Below are positions 18,118 through 26,866 of a stretch of DNA of 64,000 bases, in pieces. A model generated the notes under the pieces. It was given only the letters and a program-made list of their open reading frames with translations, was not told the DNA's origin and made no database searches. Origin of the DNA: Phyllobacterium endophyticum (GTDB taxonomy: Bacteria > Pseudomonadota > Alphaproteobacteria > Rhizobiales > Rhizobiaceae). The stretch is from the NCBI RefSeq assembly GCF_003010935.1, contig NZ_PGGN01000002.1, positions 1,178,001 to 1,242,000 of the forward strand, read 5' to 3'. Every line of letters begins with the position of its first letter. Position 1 is the stretch's first letter. The translations under genes were made by a program, and so were the position numbers.

Positions 18118-18777
18118 TCAGCCGTTTTTGCCGGTTCTGGCTGGTCTGGGTGCAGCTTTGTTGGACGCACCCTTAGGCTTTGCTTTCGCCTTCATCAGGT
18201 CGGAAGCCTGCTTGACCCAGTCCTCGCGCTGTGCGCGACCGGGAAAGCCAAGTTCCTCGCTGATCCACGCGGCCTCGTCCGCAGTCCAGGCGGCTATCTG
18301 GTCGTGATGATAGATCCCCAGCATGAAGAGCTTCGATTGAATAATTGTCCCGATGCCGTTGATCTGCGTCAGCTTGTCGGGCCTGCCGCGCCGCGCCGCC
18401 TTGAGCAATGAGGGCCGGTTCTTGTCATCCTGGCGCGGGTTGCGGACAGCTTTTGCCGCCGGCCTCGCCCGCGCCGTTGGTGCGGCCGTCTTGGCGGCTG
18501 TTCTCGGCCCCCGGCCTGATCTTGCGGGATCGGGCGCCGGGATCGGCTCGGCCGGCGGAATCATCGCGGCGGCTTCCTTTGCCGATTTCCTCACGTCGTC
18601 ATTGGCAGGCGTCCCAAGAAGCGGCAGTGACGAGAGCCGCGCATCGGCGGCACGCGTCGAACTCTCCGAAACAGAATTACTCTTTGGAGATAAGCTCTTG
18701 GCAAGATTGCCTAATATGGCCCCAATGATGAAGGCTGCAGCAATGAGGAACAGCGACGACAAAATGAACATGACCAT
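18118..18777 (-). CDS. Membrane-anchored protein with helix-hairpin-helix-like C-terminus
   Basis: A 219-aa protein: one N-terminal membrane segment (MFILSSLFLIAAAFIIGAIL), a low-complexity Pro/Ala/Arg-rich linker (about residues 60-130), and a C-terminal domain LTQINGIGTIIQSKLFMLGI then DQIAAWTADEAAWISEELGF. This last part is the helix-hairpin-helix-like domain often found attached to respiratory or ribosomal proteins in alphaproteobacteria. The ATG at 18777 is preceded by GGATAAG; a TTG at 18789 is possible. It follows the 28-aa membrane peptide and BON protein on the same strand, apparently as one operon. Function unknown. Confidence 0.8.
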   Translation of the reverse strand: MVMFILSSLFLIAAAFIIGAILGNLAKSLSPKSNSVSESSTRAADARLSSLPLLGTPANDDVRKSAKEAAAMIPPAEPIPAPDPARSGRGPRTAAKTAAPTARARPAAKAVRNPRQDDKNRPSLLKAARRGRPDKLTQINGIGTIIQSKLFMLGIYHHDQIAAWTADEAAWISEELGFPGRAQREDWVKQASDLMKAKAKPKGASNKAAPRPARTGKNG

Positions 18778-18813
18778 GATCTTATCCAATCTTCATCGAG
18801 TTCAGGCGACTGC

Positions 18814-18900
18814 CTAGGCCCGGGTCGTCCAGCCTACATAGAAGCCGACCAGAACAGCAATCAAGAGAAAGAGCCAGAGCTGGCTTATCAGATACCACAT
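18814..18900 (-). CDS. Small membrane protein, 28 aa
   Basis: An open frame MWYLISQLWLFLLIAVLVGF followed by YVGWTTRA and a stop. It is almost entirely one hydrophobic helix with a small positive end. AGAGG precedes the ATG by 9 bases. It fits exactly between two same-strand envelope genes (15 bases after the BON gene and 36 bases before the next ATG), which argues for a real gene. Probably an inner-membrane peptide; function unknown. Confidence 0.7.
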   Translation of the reverse strand: MWYLISQLWLFLLIAVLVGFYVGWTTRA

Positions 18901-18915
18901 CAAATCCGCCTCTTT

Positions 18916-19581
18916 TCAATTGCTGCTGGCGCGCGCCGGCGCTTCCAACTTTATCTCGCCCGCCTCCGCATTGCCCGGCAGAGCGGTATGGAAAGCAGCG
19001 TTCAACCTATCATAATCATTCAAATTGGCGGCGGTACCCCTGATATTATAGGTAGTGCCGGAAATTTCCACCTCGCCATTGGTCAGCTGAGCCGCCTGGG
19101 CAAGCGCGAAATCGACGAGATTGAAAAATCCCTGCGGCGCACCGCGGGCGACGGCCATTTCATCGAGAATCTCGATGCCAGGCATCGCATTTTCCGCAGC
19201 GGCGAGAATTTTTGCGCGCGCATCGCCGTAGGGAACATTGCCCGACAGGAGAATGCCCTCATCGGACTTGGTGACCACGAAGGAGAATGGGTCTGCGAGG
19301 GGCAAAAGCGTGGTCTGATTATCGACGATCCGAACGCCCTCCGTTTCCCCGGCGATTTTCAGCGCGGCGGCGAGAGCCTCCTCGGATGGCGCAATCCCCT
19401 TGAGGACCAGATCCCGGCCATCGATCTCGGCGCTTGCCCAGTCGTTTTGCAGCGCAAGCCCATCATTGACAGAAGCCGTAAGCTCGCGGTCGATCGGATC
19501 GGTCAGAAACCACACGGCCAGCGCCGTCAAAAGCGCAATGGTGATTACGCCTGGCCAGAACCAGCTTTTGATCGTGTGCAT
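18916..19581 (-). CDS. BON-domain membrane-anchored periplasmic protein
   Basis: A 221-aa protein with a single N-terminal membrane anchor (PGVITIALLTALAVWF) and two or three repeated alpha/beta segments typical of BON domains (ASAEIDGRDLVLKGIAPSEE with VRIVDNQT; VVTKSDEGILLSGNVP). These domains are found in Rhizobiales OmpA-like proteins that have several BON repeats, but the peptidoglycan-binding OmpA domain is absent here. ATG 19581 is preferred; a GTG at 19605 is possible. First gene of a putative three-gene envelope operon. Confidence 0.8.
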   Translation of the reverse strand: MHTIKSWFWPGVITIALLTALAVWFLTDPIDRELTASVNDGLALQNDWASAEIDGRDLVLKGIAPSEEALAAALKIAGETEGVRIVDNQTTLLPLADPFSFVVTKSDEGILLSGNVPYGDARAKILAAAENAMPGIEILDEMAVARGAPQGFFNLVDFALAQAAQLTNGEVEISGTTYNIRGTAANLNDYDRLNAAFHTALPGNAEAGEIKLEAPARASSN

Positions 19582-19718
19582 ATATCCAGAACTTTCTCGT
19601 CTCACTTGCAGTCATGTTCATGTCTGCCCGCTCTTTATGGCCTTTTCAACACAGCCATGTGCCTGCGTGCCACAATCTTGTTCAGAAAAGCCGTTGACAC
19701 GGAATTTTGACAAAAGAA

Positions 19719-19743
19719 AACCCGGCAGCTTGCGCTGCCGGGT
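19719..19743 (-). terminator. Terminator of porin 1
   Basis: Perfect stem ACCCGGCAGC / GCTGCCGGGT around TTGC; on the minus strand it is followed by TTTTCTTTTG. It lies 25 bases past the porin stop. Confidence 0.9.
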
Positions 19744-19768
19744 CTCATTCAACCAATCCAGTAAAGGA

Positions 19769-20884
19769 TTAGAAGTTACGCTGGAAGCGGATGATGCCGC
19801 CGAATGCGTCGTCGCTGCCGCCGTCAAATTCGGAAGCGGCCTGACGGGCACCGTCAAACTTGGTGTAGTTGATTTCTGGCGTGATAACGAAGCCAGGAAC
19901 CAGCTCATAAGCTACGTTAAGAGCGAGGGCATAGGTGCCTTCGGATTCGTAAGCGCCCTGAGCATTGATGGTTGCCTTATCAGTAGCCTTGACAGAGATA
20001 CCTGCCCAAGCTGCCCAATCGCCTTCCCATGTACCGAACCAGTTACGGCTATCGAGATCAACGTCGCCTGTGATTGGATCGAAGTCGTCTTCATAGCCTG
20101 ACTGATATCCACCCATGACGAAGGCAGAGAACATCTCGTTGAACTTCACGTCCAAACGCAGCTTGCCAGCGAACTCTTCAACGTTGGAGTCGTAGCCGAC
20201 AACACCGGAGATACCACCCCAGCCCTGTTCAAACTTCGCACCAGCAAGAACGTGTGGCATGTAGTCTTCGATAACGTAGTTGCCACCAAGACCTGTTACG
20301 TCATCCTGGCCCTGTTCAGCACCGATCATAGCGGAGAAACCATTGCCGCCAGTGAACGTGTAGCTGACCTGGTTGGTCGTGCCGGACTGGTAGTTGATAA
20401 CATCGTCGTTGATGATGTTGCCAGCATAGTTCGTCCACGAACCGAAGAGTTCGTCAGCAACACCGATACGGAAGCCGCCGAGTTCGATCCAAGCCTGTGG
20501 CAGCGAACCGCCATCATCGATGCCATTGGTGTACTGGAAACGGCCCTGAATGTAGGAACGCAGGGTGCCGAGTTCGGTTTCCGAACGTGCATCGAAGCGA
20601 ACTTCTGCACGAGTACGCTTGTACCAGGTCTCGTTGTCCTTGGCACCAACGTTGGTGCCGTCATAGACGTTGTCACCAGCAGCAGCATCATAACGGACAT
20701 AGCCGCTGATCTTCAGGCAGGTCTCGGTCCCCGGGATGTAGAAGAAGCCAGCGCCGTATGCGTCGCAAACGCGAACGTATTCAACGGGCTCTGGTTCGGC
20801 GACGACGACTGCGTCAGCAGCACGTGCGCCTGATACTGCAACGAGAGCTGCAGCGGAGCCGATTAGAAGGCTCTTGATGTTCAT
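19769..20884 (-). CDS. Omp2/RopA-type porin 1
   Basis: Outer-membrane trimeric beta-barrel porin for small hydrophilic solutes. The 371-aa precursor has a signal peptide ending at ARA, the conserved N-terminal segment VCDAYGAGFFYIPGTETC with its cysteine pair, many alternating beta strands, and the terminal FQRNF with C-terminal phenylalanine needed for assembly. GGAGG precedes the ATG at 20884. It is one of three paralogues in 4 kb and the only one on the minus strand; its first ~60 residues match porin 3 almost exactly. Confidence 0.95.
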   Translation of the reverse strand: MNIKSLLIGSAAALVAVSGARAADAVVVAEPEPVEYVRVCDAYGAGFFYIPGTETCLKISGYVRYDAAAGDNVYDGTNVGAKDNETWYKRTRAEVRFDARSETELGTLRSYIQGRFQYTNGIDDGGSLPQAWIELGGFRIGVADELFGSWTNYAGNIINDDVINYQSGTTNQVSYTFTGGNGFSAMIGAEQGQDDVTGLGGNYVIEDYMPHVLAGAKFEQGWGGISGVVGYDSNVEEFAGKLRLDVKFNEMFSAFVMGGYQSGYEDDFDPITGDVDLDSRNWFGTWEGDWAAWAGISVKATDKATINAQGAYESEGTYALALNVAYELVPGFVITPEINYTKFDGARQAASEFDGGSDDAFGGIIRFQRNF

Positions 20885-21286
20885 TTCTGACCTCCAGTCA
20901 AAGTTAAAAATGGGTCTGGGCATTCCAATTTGGCTGAAGGACAACCTGTCCCCATCCCCTAAGTCCAAGAAGAAATGCGGTGAACGCCCTTCCTCTCGAC
21001 AGACCATACTCGCCAACGCCGGGGTTTCAACCACGAATGTCCCCATCAACACCCTGTGAGGGCTCTATGCCAAGCCGCTGTTGCACAAAAGCCACGAAAT
21101 TGCCCCGGCTCCTCCAATATCTTTACCACTCATTAATACAGGTAACCGGCTTTTTAATAAAAACATGCCTTGAGATGACGGAATTGGAACGCCAAAACCT
21201 AGGAGAATCGGCCATTACGGCGGTGTTGCGCGCCAAAGGATGAATCGAATCAACGATTTCCGGCTTTCCCTCGATGGTGATTTGAC
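20885..21286. other. Intergenic region upstream of porin 1 and the SMR gene
   Basis: About 400 bases that must hold divergent promoters for porin 1 (minus) and the SMR efflux gene (plus). I see no gene or clear RNA in it. The last bases before porin 1 match the leader of porin 2 in inverted orientation. Confidence 0.5.
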
Positions 21287-21616
21287 ATGACTTATCTTAC
21301 CCTTCTTCTCGCCATAGTCTGTGAAGTCGTTGCCACGTCGGCGCTCAAACAGGCGGATGGGTTTACCAGGCTGTGGCCATCGCTGGTCTGTGCGCTCGGT
21401 TATGGCGCTGCGTTCTACCTGTTGTCGCTGCTGCTGCGGACCATGCCTGTCGGCATTGTCTATGCGATCTGGTCGGGCGCGGGGATCGTTCTCATCGCGG
21501 CCGTCGGCTGGTTCTGGTTCAAACAGCCGCTCGATATCGCCGCGATCGTCGGCCTCGCGCTCATCATCGCCGGCGTTCTCATCGTCAATCTCTTCTCCAG
21601 CTCCGTCGGCCACTAG
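21287..21616 (+). CDS. Small multidrug resistance (SMR/EmrE-type) efflux protein
   Basis: A 109-aa inner-membrane protein with four hydrophobic helices that exchanges protons for cationic drugs or quaternary ammonium compounds. The key residue is the glutamate in helix 1 (AIVCEVVATSALK, Glu 13). The GIVYAIWSGAGIV loop and helix 4 with GLALIIAGVLIVNL also match the family. The GQxG-type motifs mark an EmrE/QacE-like rather than SugE member by overall pattern; this is inference. It sits between two inverted porin genes. Confidence 0.93.
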   Translation: MTYLTLLLAIVCEVVATSALKQADGFTRLWPSLVCALGYGAAFYLLSLLLRTMPVGIVYAIWSGAGIVLIAAVGWFWFKQPLDIAAIVGLALIIAGVLIVNLFSSSVGH

Positions 21617-21704
21617 CCAAAAGTCGCGCATTTGCTGGGGAAAATGCCTCCTCCGGCCTGCCATTCCCCCTGATCTCGGTCCGAATCTTGACTGGAGGTC
21701 AGAA

Positions 21705-22805
21705 ATGAACATCAAGAGCCTACTTTTCGGCTCCGCTGCAGCCCTCGTTGCAGTAACCGGCGCCCGCGCTGCAGACGCAGTTGTCGTCGCCGAACCCGAA
21801 CCCGTTGAATACGTCAAAGTCTGCGATGCTTATGGTTCGGGCTTCTATTATATCCCGGGAACCGAAACCTGCCTGAAGATCAGCGGTTACGTTCGCGCAG
21901 ACATCTCGGCTGGCGATGACGCATATTCAGGCACCAAGCGCGACACCTATGACTGGCGTGCCCGTGCGCTTCTCCGTTTCGATGCACGTTCGGAAACCGA
22001 ACTTGGCACGTTGAAGTCGTTCGCTGAACTTCGCTACAACTTCAAGAATGGTGCCGACGCCGAAACGGTTGACCTGAACCAGGCGACGATCGAGCTTGGC
22101 GGCTTCCGTGTTGGCGCGGCCGACTCGCAGTTTACGACTTGGACAGGCTACCTTGGCGGCGTCATCAATGACGACGTGATCGCGGAAGGTTCATATGTCA
22201 CCAACCAGATCAGCTATACATTCGCTGGCGGCAATGGTTTCTCGGCATTCGTTGGCCTGGAACAGGGAAGCGGCGGCTATAATGTGGTTGATGTCATCAC
22301 TGGCGCGCCAATTCTTGATGCTGATGGCGAGCAAGTTACCTCGAGCAACAAGATCAATGACTATACACCGCACGTCGTTGCCGGTGCGAAGTTCGAGCAG
22401 GCCTGGGGTTCGCTCTCCGGTGTTGTTGGTTACGATTCGGTTACCGAGGAATTCGCGGGCAAGCTTCGTGCTGACGTCAAGTTCAGTGACACCATCTCGG
22501 CGTTTATCATCGGTGGCTACAAGACCGGTGATGAAAAGGACTTCTTTGGCACCTGGAATGGTGACTACGCAGTCTGGGGTGGTCTAACCGCCAAAGTTAG
22601 CGACAAGGCAACTGTCAACGGCCAGGTCGGTTACGAGGAAGATGGCACTGTCGCTGCTGCCCTTAACGTCGAATACCAGCTGGTTCCTGGTTTCGTAATC
22701 ACGCCAGAAGTGAACTACACCAAGTTTGACGGCTTCCGTTCGCTTTACTCTGGTCGTGCTGACGATGCATTCGGCGGCATTATCCGCTTCCAGCGCAACT
22801 TCTGA
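21705..22805 (+). CDS. Omp2/RopA-type porin 2
   Basis: A 366-aa porin precursor with the same signal peptide, cysteine pair (VCDAYGSGFYYIPGTETC) and C-terminal FQRNF as porin 1. Its leader (TTGACTGGAGGTCAG just before ATG) is identical to that of porin 1. From residue ~80 it shares TYDWRARA and the AELRYNFKNGADAETVDLNQ block with porin 3, not with porin 1. It also has a private insert (about VDVITGAPILDADGEQ), probably in a surface loop. Confidence 0.95.
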   Translation: MNIKSLLFGSAAALVAVTGARAADAVVVAEPEPVEYVKVCDAYGSGFYYIPGTETCLKISGYVRADISAGDDAYSGTKRDTYDWRARALLRFDARSETELGTLKSFAELRYNFKNGADAETVDLNQATIELGGFRVGAADSQFTTWTGYLGGVINDDVIAEGSYVTNQISYTFAGGNGFSAFVGLEQGSGGYNVVDVITGAPILDADGEQVTSSNKINDYTPHVVAGAKFEQAWGSLSGVVGYDSVTEEFAGKLRADVKFSDTISAFIIGGYKTGDEKDFFGTWNGDYAVWGGLTAKVSDKATVNGQVGYEEDGTVAAALNVEYQLVPGFVITPEVNYTKFDGFRSLYSGRADDAFGGIIRFQRNF

Positions 22806-22824
22806 TCTTTTGACGTGCTGACAG

Positions 22825-22857
22825 AAGCCAATGCCGGGCGCTCCGGCATTGGCTTTT
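22825..22857 (+). terminator. Terminator of porin 2
   Basis: Stem AAGCCAATGCCGG / CCGGCATTGGCTT around GCGCT, followed by TTTC; 19 bases past the stop. Confidence 0.92.
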
Positions 22858-22976
22858 CGTCCTCAACAACCAATTCGGCCTTCGTTGTTTGAACTGCAGG
22901 CGCGGGTCGAGAAGACCTTCCCTTTCACCAGATTTGAAAACGCCAGAACCATTTTTTATTTGATTGGAGATTGGAA

Positions 22977-24014
22977 ATGTACATCAAGAGCCTTCTAATT
23001 GGCTCCGCTGCAGCACTTGTTGCAGTATCAGGCGCACGTGCTGCTGACGCAGTCGTCGTCGCCGAACCAGAACCTGTCGAATATGTTCGCGTCTGCGACG
23101 CGTATGGCGCTGGCTTCTTCTATATTCCCGGCACCGAGACCTGCCTGAAGATCAGCGGCTATGTCCGCGCCCAGATCAATGGCGGCGACGACGCCTCTAA
23201 GGGAACTGAGCGGAACACCTATGACTGGCGTGCCCGTGCTGTTACCCGCTTCGATGCACGTTCGGAAACGGAGCTCGGCACGCTGCGCTCCTATGCCGAA
23301 CTTCGCTACAATTTCAAGAACGGTGCAGATGCCGAAACGGTTGACCTGAACCAGGCAACCATCGAGCTTGGCGGTTTCCGTGTTGGTGTTGCCGACTCGC
23401 AGTTCACATCCTGGACGGGTTACCTTGGCTCCGGAATCATCTCCGATGACATTATCGCCGAAGGCAGCTACGCCACCAACCAGATCAGCTACACTTTTGC
23501 TGCCGAAAATGGTTTCTCGGCATTCATTGGTGCGGAGCAGGGTAAGGGCGCTTACCTGATCGATGACTATCTTCCGCATCTTAGTGGCGGTGCGAAGTTC
23601 AAGCAGGGCTGGGGCTCGGTTACCGGTGTGGCCGGTTATGACTCCAAAGCCGAAGAATGGGCTGGCAAGGTTCGTCTGGACGTGACGCTCACCGATACTG
23701 TCTCGGCGTGGGTCATGGGCGGATACAAGTCCAACAACCGCAACGACTTCTACGGCACCTGGAATGGCGATTACGCTGTCTGGGGTGGTATTGCTGCCAA
23801 GGTCTCAGACAAGGCAACCGTCAATGCACAGGTCGGCTATGAAGACGAAGGCACGATCGCTGCCGCTTTCAACGTAGCCTACACGTTGGTTCCGGGTTTC
23901 GTTCTTACGCCGGAGGTTAATTACACCAAGTTGGATGATGCTCGCCAGGCCCGCACGCCTGGCGCCAAGGATGACGCCTTCCAGGGCATTATCCGCTTCC
24001 AGCGCAACTTCTGA
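22977..24014 (+). CDS. Omp2/RopA-type porin 3
   Basis: A 345-aa porin precursor. The signal peptide and first ~60 mature residues equal porin 1 (VCDAYGAGFFYIPGTETC); the next ~70 residues equal porin 2; the rest is a mixture ending in FQRNF. The ATG at 22977 has GGAGATTGG before it; a TTG two codons earlier is unlikely. The mosaic pattern suggests recombination among the three copies. Own terminator follows. Confidence 0.95.
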   Translation: MYIKSLLIGSAAALVAVSGARAADAVVVAEPEPVEYVRVCDAYGAGFFYIPGTETCLKISGYVRAQINGGDDASKGTERNTYDWRARAVTRFDARSETELGTLRSYAELRYNFKNGADAETVDLNQATIELGGFRVGVADSQFTSWTGYLGSGIISDDIIAEGSYATNQISYTFAAENGFSAFIGAEQGKGAYLIDDYLPHLSGGAKFKQGWGSVTGVAGYDSKAEEWAGKVRLDVTLTDTVSAWVMGGYKSNNRNDFYGTWNGDYAVWGGIAAKVSDKATVNAQVGYEDEGTIAAAFNVAYTLVPGFVLTPEVNYTKLDDARQARTPGAKDDAFQGIIRFQRNF

Positions 24015-24037
24015 TCTTTTGATCACCTGACAATTAC

Positions 24038-24064
24038 CCAACGCCGGTACTTTTCCGGCGTTGG
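24038..24064 (+). terminator. Terminator of porin 3
   Basis: Stem CCAACGCCGG / CCGGCGTTGG with a 7-base loop, 23 bases past the stop. The stem resembles that of porin 2. T run is weak. Confidence 0.8.
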
Positions 24065-24173
24065 CCTGCCCCTCAAACATATTCACCATTCAATTTTCAG
24101 CGTTCGTCGAGCAACGCACAGACATTAACGAGAGAGGATTTTAAAGCCGGTCGCGGACCGAGGAGACGAAGAA

Positions 24174-24353
24174 ATGTTTGGACAACAACCCTCGAGGTTG
24201 GAGCTCGCTGTAACCACGCACGGTTTCAACGAACGGGAGTCTATTAGCCTAAAGTTCTATAGGCCTAAGGATTGCGCTTTCGGAAAAGACGGCTACAACT
24301 CGTCACATATTATTCCGGCATTTGTTTTATCAATTAGAGCGCAACCAATATGA
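24174..24353 (+). CDS. Small ORF (59 aa) translationally coupled to the recombinase
   Basis: ATG at 24174 follows a strong GAGGAG site by about 8 bases, and the TGA overlaps the recombinase ATG as ATGA. The protein begins MFGQQPSRLELAVTTHGFNE and ends with a hydrophobic then basic stretch. I recognise no family. The ribosome-binding site and the four-base overlap argue that it is translated, perhaps as a recombination accessory factor or a leader peptide. Alternatively it is a chance frame serving only for coupling. Confidence 0.5.
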   Translation: MFGQQPSRLELAVTTHGFNERESISLKFYRPKDCAFGKDGYNSSHIIPAFVLSIRAQPI

Positions 24354-25276
24354 CTATCTCGGGCATGTCCCCCTCTCCGTCCGACGCGGCGTTTCCAGTA
24401 CGGTTCCAGTATGATCTCAGCTACGCTTCGGCGGACCACGGGATCAAGCGGCTCGTCAGGGAACACTCTCTCGACAATTTGACAGCGCAATATATCAGCA
24501 TTCTCTGGGACGAGGGATCGCACAAGACCAATGTCCGATCGTTTCTTGGCGAGATTTGCGAAATATTGAGCGGCGAGCGTTTCAGCGTCTTTACGCAAGA
24601 GATGCTCGATTCTGTGATTGGCACCCTTCGCGAGCGCGGCAATAGCAATGCAACCATCAATCGCAAGATGGCCGCATTGAGCAAGCTGCTGCGAAAGGCA
24701 TGCAAGATGGGCGACATCTACAATCTGCCGGAGTTCCGGCGCCAGAAAGAGCGGCAAGGGCGCATCCGCTTCCTTGAAGCCGAGGAAGAGCAGCGGCTTT
24801 TCTCGGCAATCCGTGCGCGCTGCGAAGACAGCTACAGGTTGAGCGTTTTTCTCGTCGATACGGGTTGCCGGCTCGGCGAAGCGATCGGGCTCAACTGGAA
24901 CGACCTGCAGGATTCGCGTTCGACCTTCTGGCTGACCAAGTCCGGACGCAGCCGCACCGTTCCTTTGACCGCCCGCGTCAGGGAGGTCCTCCAAATTCCG
25001 CATGGCCGCTTGAAGGGGCCATTCGCCATGCACACGCAGGTTCGCTTCCGGGCCATCTGGAACGAAGCCAAGGCCGAGGTCGGACTTGGCACGGACGATC
25101 AGGTGGTACCGCATATTCTTCGCCACACCTGCGCCTCGCGGCTGGTGCGCGGCGGCATCGACATTAGACGTGTACAAATCTGGCTCGGTCACCAAACGCT
25201 GTCGATGACCATGCGCTACGCCCATCTGGCGACAAACGATCTCGACAGCTGCGTTGCCGTTCTCGAACGCCATTGA
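24350..25276 (+). CDS. Tyrosine recombinase (phage-type integrase family)
   Basis: A 308-aa site-specific recombinase. All catalytic residues are visible: Arg in GCRLGE (about 174), Lys in TKSGRSR (197), HxxR in HILRH (255/258), His in LGHQ (281) and the nucleophile Tyr in MRYAHL (290). An N-terminal SAM-like core-binding region covers about residues 35-125. It overlaps a 59-aa ORF by 4 bases. Its last ~40 codons plus ~100 downstream bases recur twice (25591 and 27035). It may belong to a small integrated element, but no attachment site next to a tRNA is seen. Confidence 0.92.
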   Translation: MTISGMSPSPSDAAFPVRFQYDLSYASADHGIKRLVREHSLDNLTAQYISILWDEGSHKTNVRSFLGEICEILSGERFSVFTQEMLDSVIGTLRERGNSNATINRKMAALSKLLRKACKMGDIYNLPEFRRQKERQGRIRFLEAEEEQRLFSAIRARCEDSYRLSVFLVDTGCRLGEAIGLNWNDLQDSRSTFWLTKSGRSRTVPLTARVREVLQIPHGRLKGPFAMHTQVRFRAIWNEAKAEVGLGTDDQVVPHILRHTCASRLVRGGIDIRRVQIWLGHQTLSMTMRYAHLATNDLDSCVAVLERH

Positions 25277-25370
25277 TTGCAAGCGTTGTCCTATCGTTCG
25301 CGCCGAAAGCGCGGGGCGATAGATCGAGTGGGCCAGCGGCGGATAATTGGTCCTCACGCTTTTGCGCGCC
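25149..25370 (+). repeat. Recombinase 3'-end repeat, copy A (within the intact gene)
   Basis: Covers the last ~42 codons of the recombinase (GGIDIRRVQIWLGHQ onward), the stop and about 95 bases downstream (TTGCAAGCGTTGTC...ATAGATCGAGTGGGCC). The same unit recurs as copies B and C in the same orientation. Confidence 0.9.
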
Positions 25371-25454
25371 TCGTAGCGGGCAATGGCTTTGAGTTAACGC
25401 TCCCCCTCTTCCTGCCCTTCGGGCAACGAGCGAGATGAGCGACGAACTCGCCCT

Positions 25455-25560
25455 TCGGTCGGACTCCATGAGAGAGAAAAAAGTTCTCCAATCTTGGCGT
25501 CCCTTTCTTCTCCCCCACGGGGAGAAGGTGGCCCAAAGGGCCGGAGGGGTAGCGAACGTA
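25455..25560. repeat. RIME-like palindromic intergenic element, copy 1
   Basis: GC-rich dyad with CTCCCCCACGGGGAG and GGCCCAAAGGGCC and the adjacent GGACTCCATGAG segment. This is the style of repeat common between genes in Rhizobium and Mesorhizobium. Its reverse complement matches 26882-26950, so the two copies face opposite ways. Confidence 0.7.
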
Positions 25561-25590
25561 ACTTCGTCAGACGCTCGCCTTGCTTGCGGA

Positions 25591-25804
25591 GCGGCGGCAT
25601 CGACATTAGACGTGTACAAATCTGGCTCGGCCACCAAACGCTGTCGATGACCATGCGCTACGCCCATCTGGCGACAAACGATCTCGACAGTTGCGTGGCC
25701 GTTCTCGAACGCCATTGATTGCAAGCGTTGTCTTATCGTTCGGGCCGAAGCGCGGGGCGATAGATCGAGTGGGCCAGTGGCGGATCGTAGATCCTCGCGC
25801 TTTT
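25591..25804 (+). pseudogene. Recombinase 3'-end fragment, copy B
   Basis: A 42-codon remnant encoding the C-terminal catalytic His and Tyr (LGHQ...MRYAHL) up to the stop at 25718, plus the same ~85-base downstream tail. It has no start codon or N-terminal part of its own and cannot be active. The bases before it (CTTCGTCAGACGCTCGCC) recur before copy C but not copy A. Confidence 0.88.
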
Positions 25805-25842
25805 AGAGGCCTCCGTGGCGACTAACGCGATTCTGATTGATG

Positions 25843-25885
25843 CTAGCCCTCATCCGGCCCTTCGGGCCACCTTCTCCCCTTGTGG
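25843..25885. repeat. RIME-like element, copy 2, left part
   Basis: CTCATCCGGCCCTTCGGGCC followed by ACCTTCTCCCCTTGTGG. The element is interrupted here by the insertion sequence and resumes at 26882 with CCCCTTGTGGAGAAG. Confidence 0.75.
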
Positions 25886-26866
25886 AACCATTGCGAAACT
25901 TGCTCTTGCGCCTCGGCAGCCTGATTGCGGGTCGACATAGCGGATCGTGTCGAGGCCCATGCGCCGCTTGAGCGTGGCGAATGTCGTTTCCACAGCCGCC
26001 CGGCTTTTGGCGATGATCCGGTTGAAGCGCCGGGCAGCGGGCTTGAGCACCGGATGATGCTTGTTTGGCCGCCGCATCAGACCGCAGCGGATGCCGGCTG
26101 CCTTGAGCGCGGCCTCGCGAGCATGGGTATGATAGGCGCTGTCGGCCAGAACCCGCACTTCGTCGCCCGAGATCATAGCGTCGGCCGGCACCGTGTCGTT
26201 GACATTGGCCGGCGTGGTGATCACCTTGCGGATGATCCCGGATCCCTCGTCGACCCCGACATGGGCCTTGTAGCCGTAACTTGAACCGGCTTGCCCTTCT
26301 TGTGCGTGAACGCCGCATCCGGATCGCGCGGTACCTCTTACTGGCCCTCACCCTCGCGCAGCGGGTGCGCCGCGGCCTCCGTCTCGATGATGGTCGCATC
26401 AAGCATCGTGCCGCGCCGCAGGATCAGCCCGGCCGCGTCGAGCTGCCGGTCGAGCTCCAAAACAGCTTCTCCAGCACACCCGCTTCCATCAGCCGGTTGC
26501 GGAAGCGGCACAGCGTCGTGTGGTCGGGCACCATCTCGTCCAGGCCCAGCCCGCAGAAGCGGCGAAACGACAGCCGGTCGTAGAGCGCCTCTTCGAGCTC
26601 GGCATCCGACAGCCATAGAGCCGCTGCAGCAGAAGCGCCTTGAACATCAAAAGCGGCCGGTAGGCGGGCGGTCCGGCGGCGGTCTCCTTGTCGAGCGGCT
26701 TGAGCACTTTCTCAAACCGGTACCACTTCACCACCGACGACAGCTTGCCCAGACGATCCGAACCGGCACGCGCCGTCACCAGCGCATCGGCAAAACTGAA
26801 CTGACCCACCGTCTTCTCAACCATCCAATTCATCCCCCGCAACACAGACAGGGAATCATATTCCAA
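25886..26866 (-). pseudogene. IS5-family DDE transposase, frameshifted
   Basis: Pieces of one transposase lie in different frames. From 26866: MNWMVEKTVGQFSFADALV to LLLQRLYG, then LSDAELEEALYDRLSFRRF and VPDHTTLCRFRNRLMEAG, then LDATIIETEAAAHPLREGEG, then GSSYGYKAHVGVDEGSG to VRVLADSAYHTHARE and ETTFATLKRRMGLDTIRYV. Shifts lie near 26618, 26460 and 26282, and an in-frame TAA near 26338. The first D (LDATII), second D (LADSAYH) and E (ETTFATLKRR) motifs are recognisable. The C-terminus after RYV looks truncated. Not functional as read. Confidence 0.85.

Noticed and set aside
24293-25357. Minus-strand open frame of 354 codons
   Set aside because: Antisense to the tyrosine recombinase, whose catalytic residues are complete.
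25886-26866. Programmed frameshifting of the transposase
   Set aside because: There are three separate shifts and a nonsense codon, and no single slippery site like those of known IS families; decay is simpler.
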